Of a DNA stretch of 54,349 nucleotides, positions 33,259-42,104 are shown one piece after another; the first letter of the stretch is position 1; every line of letters begins with the position of its first letter. The stretch spans positions 1 through 54,349 of the forward strand of contig SJRY01000036.1 in the NCBI GenBank assembly GCA_011319805.1, read 5' to 3'. This stretch comes from Macrocybe gigantea. Taxonomy: Eukaryota; Basidiomycota; Agaricomycetes; Agaricales; Callistosporiaceae. The notes under the pieces are model-generated. The model saw nothing but the letters and a program-made list of their open reading frames with translations, had not been told where the DNA came from and ran no database searches. The translations under genes were made by a program, and so were the position numbers.

Positions 33259-33602
33259 ACATCTCACATGCAATGTCGTGGTGAAGCAAATGTTGTGCTC
33301 TAAAGAAGCCAATCGTGTCTTCGAGTTCAATAGTTCTCATTTGTGTTGCCAAGAACGGAGAATTTCCGTTTCAATTAAGTCCTTGAATTTTGGCAATGTT
33401 GCCGTAGGTCCTAGAACGAGGAGTGGAACAGGCAATCCAACGAACTATGATCGCGTTCGCGCTCTTCCACTCGGGTGCATGGGTACGTTTAAATTCATAT
33501 GGTACACATGACGACAGGTCGTCGTGGCCATGAGGCATATCCTCACAATAGGCCTTTTGTTCCCCAGGATTTGCGCGAAGCGTGGAAATATATATACCTA
33601 GC
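33259..33602. other. intergenic, convergent gene ends
   Basis: This 344-bp stretch lies between the nuclease stop and the stop of the minus-strand cullin-like gene. Nothing beyond 3' ends is visible. Confidence 0.5.
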
Positions 33603-34667
33603 TTATCCTCCTTGTGATATAGATGCGACGTACTTATCTATCTTTTTTCTGAGGGGATGAGTAGGACGCACACCTACTGTCCGCAGAGCTCTCGCAAGCT
33701 CGGTGGCAAGACGTATCCTTTCTCCTTCGTCGATCGTGTTTGACTCTAGGAGATCTTTCGCTGCTCGGCCCAACCGCCCTCTTGGGTTCGACTGGCTCGT
33801 TCCATTCTCCTTCATTTTGGACTGTGCTTTCAGCTTTGGAACAGCCAGAAGCGGTTCAAAGAACTCCGTCCTCAAGCGACGATGGGCAAGGGAGACGACA
33901 GGGACAACACGGTCCTCCGTGCTGGCAGCCTCAGCGCAGGCTTCAGCAGCGGCCATGTCCTCATTTGAACCGTCGTCCTGGTATCCCCACTTTTTGAGTT
34001 CCTCCATCCTTCTCTCCTTCAGCTTCTTCCCAATTTGTTCCCGCGTATCATGCACCGTAATCGTTTTGGCCACCGATTCCAGAACATCACTGAGACGTAA
34101 CCAACCCCGGTCCTCGTCGACGGCCCGCTTGACATAGTGGCGGTTGATGTAACTGAGCAGCCGGTTTGCCGACTGGGCGCCAGCGGCGTACCGGTGGAAA
34201 CAAGGTATGATGTAGTGGATCAAGGCGGTGTCATCTTGCGGTGCCCCGAGGACGAGTTCGCGCGCCGCGACGGCAAAATATTTGTCGAGTTGTCCATAGA
34301 GATCTGTGCCCCCCGATATGTTGACATCCGGGGCATGAGAAGTAGTGTTCATCGCTTCGGTCTGAGCTGTGAAGCTGTCGACGGCTAGTTAGCGGGATAA
34401 CGGATGCGGTCGCTGACTTGCGGCACTTCACTAGTTATAACAAGCCGAGTGGATCCCGGAGTAGAACGTAAAGTCGATTGCTGGAGCCCTTCCGCTCGGG
34501 TCATTGCTAGGGGACTTGATGATGTGGTCAAGTGCCGGTTGGAGGTAAGCCCAGAGTGCGGAGAGCGAAGCAGAGGGGTCCGCGCTGCCGGAAGCTGGGT
34601 TGAACATTACAGGAAGATGAATGAGATCGACGGGCTTCACGGGCTCCTTTCCTTTGGTTCCAGGCAT
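33603..34667 (-). CDS. cullin N-terminal-domain-only protein
   Basis: Two exons (34667-34432 and 34374-33603, intron 57 nt) give 335 residues. The first 200 match the first cullin repeats: SLSALWAYLQPALDHII, then FYSGIHSACYNYFTAQTEAM, TDLYGQLDKYFAVAARELVL and SANRLLSYINRHYVKRAVDE (compare YLNRHWVRR in cullin-1). After that the protein departs from cullins (ERRMEELKKWGYQDDGSNED, later LGRAAKDLLESN) and stops, so the cullin homology domain that binds Rbx1 and the neddylation site are absent. It could bind a Skp1-like adaptor but not form an active ubiquitin ligase. The reading frame is intact and the ending looks natural. Function is unknown. Confidence 0.75.
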
Positions 34668-34844
34668 CGCGGATGGCGATGTCGAGAGTAAGTCCGAGCT
34701 GGTGTATGTGTCATGGACTAGGTTTCAAGGCCTGCGAAGATCATGAAAATTTTATTCACATGGGTAATAGGTATAGATCACAACAAAAATTGACCGGAGA
34801 CATAGTATATAAAGGCGACCTGACAGGGAGTTTAACTCTACGTA

Positions 34845-37800
34845 TCACATCTTCACCATCAACAGGTACTTGAGTCGAATTTGTGCAGAATCGTAGACGA
34901 TATACTGATGAAAGGAAGTGCATTGGTAAGGCAGTAGTCCTAGAAACGAGACGGCGACTGACCTCGTTGTATTGCAAATAGGCGTTTGGCGGGGAAACGT
35001 CCTGGCCCGCGCCATCAGGCATGTGACATCCAACAAGATCGTCATTGTCCAGAGCTCTTCCAGCATCCTTCCACACTACAGGCTGCGTACGGCCAATTCC
35101 TTTGGTAGCCCTATGCACATTCAATGCTGGGCGGTTCGTAGGATAAGGAACCATCGGCTTACATCTTATTGCTCTTCTTACAATTCCTGTCCGCGTCGTA
35201 TTCCTGTCGTGTGGAAACCTTGTTGAATTGCAGAAAGGATGAAGTCAGAGGTACTTACGGCATGAATCCGCTCATAGAACGGCTTGACGGCGACTTCGCA
35301 AAGGAGCAGCAGACCGGTGTTGTTACTCAAACTATTGCCAGCCGTTGAGTAAGCTGCCTACGAGTGGAAAAGTAGAAGATACACACTAAGCATGACAGTA
35401 ATTTGCCGACTAGTCTTTCGTCAGAATCGTGACAAGGGCACACAAAGGAAGACTGACCTTTGACATCATCTGCCAAAGAAGAGTGAGGACGGCTTAGGCA
35501 CAGAAGCAATGAATCCACCCACATCAGCGAAATAGACGCCTTTCCCAAACATGTATCCGGTAACAGGAGCTGCAGACACTCTTAACGTGTGAAAGAAATA
35601 TTTCACAGGAGGTACAGACCTTCTGGAGGGGCGATACGCAATCCTTGCTTCAGAATACCTGCTCAGGACATCAGCTCTGGAGATGTTTCGTGGAAGAATG
35701 AAATCGCCTTACCAGCGAAGTTGGTCGTCCTGGAACCGTGCCACAAGAGCATACGTTCCCCGTCACCCAAATTGTCAAAGCCAGCGTTAGTCCAGGCTTC
35801 AGTCTCACCAGACCTGAGTGCGGCATATGCTCCAACAGTTTACGACACCGTTTGGGCCATCAAACACACCTTTCGACGCGATAGGCGTTCGTGACGCTGA
35901 CTTGAATGTGATGAGTAGCGCCATGCGTGTCTTGAACGTACTTTGCCAGTGCCTCGAATTCCGTAGTTTCGCGTTTGACAGGCTCCATGCTGGTGAGGCC
36001 GAGGGAACGGAAGTTGGCATCCAGAGGGTTAATGCGGTTGCCTTGTTCGTCTTCAAGTGGATTCGAAGATATAAGCTTCGAGGCAATTTCCTGAGAAGCA
36101 AACGTCATGCAAAGCGACAAGGAAAAACAGGCTTGCAGTACCATGTCTCCTAGAGCATCCACGAGGTCTAATTCCTGTGACAGAGTGTTTAGAATCCAGA
36201 GAACAGGTCGAAAGAGAGGAACGGGGACATGCCCGCTTTAACAATGCAGCGTCATCGATAACGAGCGGCCTCTGTCGGCCGAAATCGTGGGGGATGATGC
36301 TGCACGGCTCATGAACGTCGGTCGCGGAAGGACAGAGAGAGAACGTTACGAGTAATAGGCGCCGCTAAGTTGTTCACAGGCTGTTCGGAAACCTCCATAC
36401 TCTTTCGCCATGTCGCCATTTGGTTGCTCGATGACCTCTGCAAGTCTCTGGTAGCGATTTCGTGAATGCGATGCGTTTCTTCATTCACAGTGTTGCAATC
36501 ACCTTCAGAGCGGAGAAGCCGTTGAGAATGGTCGACTTTGCCAATTTTCCTGATCCGTTGTCAGGAGCTTCTCAACGATATCCCTCAAAAGTATTTACCG
36601 AGGGGGAGTTTCTTGGCGTCGTAGTTCATGGACGACAAATGGGCATCAATGAGACTGGGGTCGAGATCAGGCGGCGTGGTACCATCAACGCGCTAATCTG
36701 CGAAATTACCTGGTGGAAAAAATCAATCTACAAAGGTCCTGTGTACAGCATGTCAGTGGGTCAGTCATTTGGCTTCCATACGGAAATAAGCACCTGAATC
36801 TCTGGAGCGAGCGAAGAATCGGGTACAGGCTTCTCCTCTGTCTTGCTTCCGCTGGCATTTTCATCGTCTTTTGGATCATCGCCATCCGCAAAGTCACGTT
36901 CTGTAACAAAGGTTTGCGGTCGAAAAATTGGCACCATAAAAGAGATGGTGTGAGACTGTACCCAGCCATGTGTATTTCCCTGGAGAAGACGTTTAGGCCC
37001 AAAAAAAAAAAATCGACGACTCGTAGATTGGTTAATCACCTGTTTTCGGAACCATTCCCACTCTAGACTCCCATGCGACGCCTGTCTTCGATTTGAATTG
37101 TTTCTTAAATTCGCCGACTGCAATCGAAGAAGCCCAAGGCCCCTTTGAAATGATGCGATCATTTGAGAGCGTGGGTTGCAAGCATAACAAACATGTTACC
37201 TTGACCTGGCTCTGTCCGTTTTCGCCGACCCTTCCCCAGCGAGTGTATAAGATGCAGTTTCCCTCGTTTCCGATTGGATGCAACAATTGGATAACATAAA
37301 ATCTTGGTGAGTTGGATGAGTTAATGCACAGTTGCCACGCTGAGAAGAGAAGGAAGAATTCACTTGTTGGCGTTATTTCTGACGTCGGTTTGGTTGAGCA
37401 TTGCATCCCAGACCGCTTCGTTGTTGGAATAGACTTGATGCGTAGCTTTTCAAAGCATTCAATTTACTGCTTCGACTTTTTTGGAATTAAGTCGTACACA
37501 CCAACTTTACCAGAAACGGGATCCACAGGGGCCGCTCCCCTTTTAATAACAGTTACCTGGCAGCCACTTGAACTCATAGAAGGAATAATAATAATAATAA
37601 AAGAGCTAAACACCATTTTTGCATCAGCCTTGTCGACGGTGTCATCCTTCTGGGTATCATCCTTTTTGTTGTCATCCTGCTGTACGTCGGCTGCCTGTGA
37701 GGTTTTGGCCTTTTTGCTCGCGGGTTTTGAGTCGGCCCCGCCATCTTTATCAGTCTGTGAGTTGGCTCTGGCACGTTTTGACGCGGGTTTCTTGGCGGCG

Positions 37801-37931
37801 GTCGTCGTGGTCGGCGCCGTTGTCGCTGTCGTCGCGGGCGCTGCAGCTGCAGAGGCTTTTATTCTCGCGCTGGAGCGCGTGGGCGGGGCTGCAGTGCCAT
37901 CAGCAGCGGTGGCCTTCTTGCGAGGGGGCAT
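34845..37931 (-). CDS. WGR-domain poly(ADP-ribose) polymerase
   Basis: The start is ATG 37931 (MPPRKKATAADG). The Ala/Lys-rich N-terminus (KKPASKRAR, KPASKKAKT) acts as a nuclear localisation and DNA-binding tail. A WGR domain follows (CILYTRWGRVGENGQSQ, KGPWASSIAVGEFKKQFKSK). The helical regulatory domain has KKLPLGKLAKSTILNGFSAL. The ADP-ribosyltransferase domain has ERMLLWHGSRTTNF, TGYMFGKGVYFAD and the final Glu in YNEYIVYDSAQIRLKYLL, so the H-Y-E triad is complete. There are no zinc fingers or BRCT domain, as in PARP2/3 and fungal PrpA. The enzyme uses NAD+ to modify nuclear proteins at DNA breaks. One intron contains a short (TTA)n run. Confidence 0.93.
37583..37602 (+). repeat. trinucleotide microsatellite (AAT)n
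   Basis: The run of AAT triplets lies inside the first intron of the PARP gene, where it reads as (ATT)n on the coding strand. Its length may vary between strains. Confidence 0.75.
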
Positions 37932-37945
37932 ATTGTCGAATTCGA

Positions 37946-37958
37946 GGGGGGGGGGGGG
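37946..37958 (+). repeat. G13 homopolymer in the PARP 5' leader
   Basis: Thirteen G lie 15 nt upstream of the PARP start codon, so the mRNA would carry a C13 tract in its 5' UTR if transcription starts before it. The exact count may be unreliable given the other run-length problems in this window. Confidence 0.8.
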
Positions 37959-38427
37959 TAGAATGAATGCGTTGACGTTTGCAACTGACAGGGCAGCAGC
38001 TGTGGGCGCGGTTTTTATGTCAACTGCTTTGCCCCACATGGGCCCGAACTCATCTCCATATCCAGTAAATAGCGGGATTCCCGACTCGACCAACAGACAC
38101 AAATACGGGCGCCATGACTCATTTGGTGTCGCGGCGCGATTCGGAGCGACTTGCCGTAGTGTGATTCAATAAAGAGTGATTTGTCAGAGCGACTTGCCCT
38201 GATTGTGACGAGACAGAGATAGCCCCGTTAGAGAGCTCGGTCGAACGGGGTAAGTCATTAAAGAAACATAGACTTGTGACAACGTGGCAGCCTCAGGGTG
38301 ATAATAACGAGGGGTCCGGTTGCCTTTTCTGGCTCAGAATGTGATCGGCTGTGATCGACACGAACACGATGTGACAACAACGGTGGGTGATTCCTCTTCT
38401 GCCCAAACTGTTCGAACCATGTTCCAG
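37959..38427. other. divergent promoter region, PARP and HMG genes
   Basis: This stretch separates the PARP start from the HMG-box start. I see no gene. It ends in a TATA-like box for the HMG-box gene. Confidence 0.5.
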
Positions 38428-38434
38428 TATAAAT
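38428..38434 (+). promoter_or_regulatory. TATA-like box of the HMG-box gene
   Basis: TATAAAT lies 56 bp before the start codon at 38484, a plausible core-promoter spacing. Confidence 0.4.
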
Positions 38435-38483
38435 CCAATGCTGTGGCCTCCTCTTCGTTACCCATCTCGCTTTACTTTCCGCC

Positions 38484-39729
38484 ATGGCTCTCGGTGCGTT
38501 CTATCCTGATGACGGCTTCGATCATCCTAACGCCCAATTGCCAGACCAATCACACCAGTACATGTCTTTTGAAGACGTCCTGGACTACAACTATTTCTCT
38601 GTCCCGCCCCCCAATCATGATCTCAACCCGGCCGGGACAGACTTTTCTGACTTTGACCCCGCGACTTTTATGACCCACGACGAGCCCCAAGAGCAAGTAG
38701 ACTCCCCGCCGTTGCAGCCGACAAAGCCTGCATCACCTTCCAGATCCGCTCGCGGTCGTCCTGGGCACGTACCGCGTCCGCGAAACGCGTTTATGATCTT
38801 CCGCTCCGAGTTCTGGGCAGACGAAAAGATCAGCGCGACCGTCGAGCACGACCACCGACACATCAGCCGCATCATCGGTCATTGCTGGAACAGGCTTCCG
38901 GACGAAGAGAAGGACAAGTGGCGGCGCAAGGCCGAACAGGAGAAGATCGAACACATGAATCGTTATCCGGGCTACAGATTCCGCCCCACCGTGAGGACCA
39001 AAAAGGTCGTTCGCCGCAATGTCAAGCGGAACGGAAAGGACGAGTTGTTGCGCTGCCAACAGGTCGCCGAGCTGCTCCTTGCCGGAAAGCAGGGCACAGA
39101 ACTCGACGTAGCCGTGCGCAACTTGAATCTAGAAGGGCCAAAGTCCGAGACGCGCTCTTCGTCTTCGACCAAGCATTCGCCAAAGTCGATCCCCGCACCT
39201 ACTCAAGACGAGGCTGTCTATCCTCACTCGGACCCGGTTTTCCGCAGCCCGCTCTTACCCCCTGCTGAACCGCAGACACAGGCTCATCTTGTAAGCACTC
39301 TTTCGCTTTGTGACTTACAGTCCAACTCATGCAATGTCGCAGCTCAGCGCCTCTGCGTCCGCTACTTACCACGGCCAGCTTAATTGGTTTATGGGACAAC
39401 GTGAAGAATTCTCTTCGTCAGCAAGCTATACTTTATATCCCTCGGGCCAAGAACCCAATCTCTTTGGTCAATCCGCTCAGACCATGTTGCCGGCCCACAA
39501 CACGTTTGCTGAGCAGCACGATGGCAACGTTCATTGCGATGACATTGTAGCAAGCTCGTATCAGTCTTCCAATACATATACCTTTTCTTCTTCGTCCGCC
39601 CAGCCCTTCCCAGCCGAAATGCACGGCAACTTTGACCAGTCCAATTATCCGACCGACACCGGGTTGGATTTCTCCAGCTCATCTCAGGCTTCCTTGTACT
39701 GGGACCTGTCTGGTCTTGGCGCTCCCTAG
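38484..39729 (+). CDS. HMG-box transcription factor
   Basis: Exons 38484-39290 and 39343-39729 give 397 residues. The HMG box (about residues 92-165) begins VPRPRNAFMIFRSEFW and contains DHRHISRIIGHCWNRLPDEE, WRRKAEQEKIEHMNRYPGYR and the basic RPTVRTKKVVRRNVKR. This is the sequence-specific MATA/SOX type that bends DNA. The N-terminus is acidic and aromatic and the C-terminus is rich in Ser, Gln and Tyr (SYQSSNTYTFSSSS), typical activation regions. In agaricomycetes such proteins regulate mating and fruit-body development. No pheromone, receptor or homeodomain genes are nearby, so this is not evidently a mating-type locus. Confidence 0.92.
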
Positions 39730-39896
39730 GGGCTATTTTGTTTCCAAAAATCTTCTCGCAAAATTCACCGTGTTAAAACTCTTCTGCCTGTACATTATAT
39801 CTCTCTTTCGTTTTTTTTTTCCTTAGGGCTTATATTGTATGTTGGAAACTTCTTCAGGATTCGATAAATAATTTGAAGGGGCGTATACAACCGTAA

Positions 39897-40955
39897 CTAT
39901 CTGTCTGTAGCGCCATCCCCGATTATCCCAAAGGCCTTTACACCCTCCTTTCCGAACAGCGTTGCACAGCCGACCACTGCAGCTCCGGCCGCTTTCATGC
40001 GCCTCGCGGCTTCTTTCGAGGTGACGCCCCGACGCCAATGATGGCGATGTGACTTAGCATCTCGTTTTCAGGTTGTCGAAGCAGGTTCGCGAAGGTGTAG
40101 ATGTTGCCCAGCGACAGAGGATGCAGGGCATCACCGGCCAGTCCTCCAAGGGCGGTTGGGACAGCGAACGGCCCAATGCTTGCTGCCGACGCAGAACTCC
40201 CTGAGGCTATCACCTGCTCAGAGAAAAACAGAGCATTTCCCAGCGTGTTCGTGCATGTGAAGAAGGAGATTGGGCTTCGGCCGCCCGCAACAGAAAGCGT
40301 CTTGAGCCGATCCAGGACGCTTAGGAACTGTTCTCGATAGACGAACGGAGGATGTTTCAGTCCGACCGTGAGTGACGCGTCCACTGCAACTGCGTCGGCG
40401 AGAACATGGAGAAGGGGAGCCAGAGATGCGTGGACGTAGCCGCTGGGTGATGCATTTGGGATGTTGGGACATGAGGTGTTGAGCTCGATGGCGATTCTGG
40501 AGAGCGCCGTGTTGCTGTCGTTGAGCTTTGCCCGCAGACCTTGGACGGACTGCACCATGGATCGTAGAGTGTCTGGATCAGATGCGGTTATGCTGATAAT
40601 AAACGGTTTCGTGCGATCTGGAGCCTGCGTGAGGATGGACTGGATCCATCCGAGATAGACGTCCAACGGATGTGGGGAGTATCCATACGAGTTGATCGAA
40701 GACAACGACGCACTCGCGAACGCTACCTCCAGAAAGGACGACGGAATCAGGCGATATCAGTTCGTCAAAAAAAACTATTGTAACACACTGCATGTGCATC
40801 GCTTTCCCTGTAGCCGTCAATCGTCGCCGTACGAGTCGTCACAGCGCCAGTGTAGGGGCTGTTGAACAACTCCAACAGCTGATCATGATCCGACGACCAT
40901 GGGCACGCCGAATTGATGACAGGGGGGATACGTCAATGGTGTGGATTCTGACCAT
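39897..40955 (-). CDS. URA1: class 1 dihydroorotate dehydrogenase-like enzyme
   Basis: Exons 40955-40789 and 40726-39897 flank a 62-nt intron. The start MVRIHTIDVSP leads to NSPYTGAVTTRTATIDGY, SLSSINSYGYSPHPLDVYL, IAIELNTSCPNIPN, LTVGLKHPPFVYREQF, FFTCTNTLGNALFF and GGLAGDALHPLSLGNIYTF. These FMN- and orotate-binding motifs mark the soluble class 1A enzyme that oxidises dihydroorotate in pyrimidine synthesis. The frame is broken twice, each time in a G/C run: one base appears missing in G6 at 40922-40927 and one in C4 at 40027-40030. With those corrected, the N-terminus and the C-terminal MKAAGAAVVGCATLFGKEG join in frame. Most basidiomycetes rely on the mitochondrial class 2 enzyme, so this may be a second, cytosolic homologue. 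Confidence 0.84.
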
Positions 40956-41113
40956 TGTTCTTATACAAAGGATGCAGGCGCAGCGCGTAATACGGGATGA
41001 GATAGGCACTGTAGACATCCTCGCTCGCCTAACCCTCTCACGAGACCCCTGATAACGACCCTCACTTGTCCTTTGTTCTTATCTCTCATGCCAGGTCATG
41101 TCCGTAAATGTGA
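40956..41113. other. gap between tandem minus-strand genes
   Basis: This 158-bp stretch holds the promoter of the dihydroorotate dehydrogenase-like gene and the 3' end of the Trs31 gene. No other feature is seen. Confidence 0.5.
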
Positions 41114-41994
41114 TTACTTGAAGAGTTCTTCACGTTCTAGCACAGATTTCTCCAACTTGATAAGAATTGTTGTCCGTGAAGGGCATTGAGCGTTCGGTGT
41201 ATTATGTGCAGTGACACGAGCAGGCTGTATACGTACGGTCAGAATTGAGAAAAAGATGATATTATAACGGAACTTGCAAAGCCTAAGCCATCCATAACGG
41301 CTTCGACGATGCCTGCCGTGAACGAGGAGCAGCTGAGTTGGCTCATGTCTTTCGGGACAGATATGTACCGCTCGACGGGTGGATCGTTGTCAATAATCAT
41401 GTCTAGTCAGATACTTTAGTCTGGATTACGGCAAGGATAAGATGTATAGAAGCGCACATTCGTCGGCATTTTCGACGCTCTTCTCGATAGCGTCTGCTGG
41501 TTTCCCGAACACGGCTTTCCACACCTGAGTGTGGATCATCATCAGGGCGGGCAAGAACCGTATTTCCCGCTTTGGCGCCTTCGACGACGACTCGGCACGC
41601 CATACCATGAGCTCAAAAGCCCTCATTCCGATGCGGTAGCCAAGTATGTTGAGTCTGTTCAGAACGTCAGCTCGACTGTGACCGTCAAATCGGTGTAAGC
41701 AACAGACCGCCTCTCGAGGTCGTTGATACCACTGACGCGCTTCTGGGTGTACTGCACGATCTCCGAGAAGAGAAACGCAAAAGCAGACGCCGAGACTTCT
41801 GCTATCCGTGTCTTGTTGAGGTTCCTGTCATATATGTTCGGCCGTTGTGCATTAGCCCGCGTCGAAGCCACGGTAGTGCTAGCGGAGGTGACAGTAGGTA
41901 GAGATATCCTCGACGACGCTGTTGAATGGGCGTAATCGACGGACTGGGTGGTGCTGGGCGTGGCGGAGAGACGGGCATGCTGGACGTGCGCCAT
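41114..41994 (-). CDS. TRS31: TRAPP complex subunit Trs31/TRAPPC5
   Basis: Exons 41994-41708, 41654-41458, 41402-41278 and 41224-41114 give 239 residues. After a Ser/Thr-rich leader the Bet3-like fold shows RPNIYDRNLNKTRIAEVSAS, SEIVQYTQKRVSGINDLERR, LGYRIGMRAFELMVWRAESS, REIRFLPALMMIHTQVWKAV, FGKPADAIEKSVENADEYMI and DMSQLSCSSFTAGIVEAVMD. TRAPP is the exchange factor for the Rab Ypt1/Rab1 in ER-Golgi traffic, and Trs31 is a core subunit. The last intron (41225-41277) has a GC donor in a perfect GCAAGT context, which alone gives the in-frame DGLGF-PARVTAH junction. The gene is intact. It is divergent from the BTB gene with 110 bp between starts. Confidence 0.94.
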
Positions 41995-42104
41995 TTCGAA
42001 TTATTTGCGGCAGTGGCCCTTGCCCATGACGGTCGCACGATCGGACCTGGTCACCAGTGGTCTTGCGCCATGCAGCCAATCAGGTTATCTCCCTTCGCTC
42101 ATTT

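Noticed and set aside
37312..38172. A 286-codon plus-strand reading frame over the PARP 5' region
   Set aside because: It is the complement of the Ala/Lys-rich PARP N-terminus. Its Ala/Val-rich composition mirrors those codons and it carries no motif of its own.
38484..39729. HMG-box gene as a mating-type locus
   Set aside because: No homeodomain, pheromone or receptor gene is adjacent, and HMG-box regulators are numerous in mushrooms.
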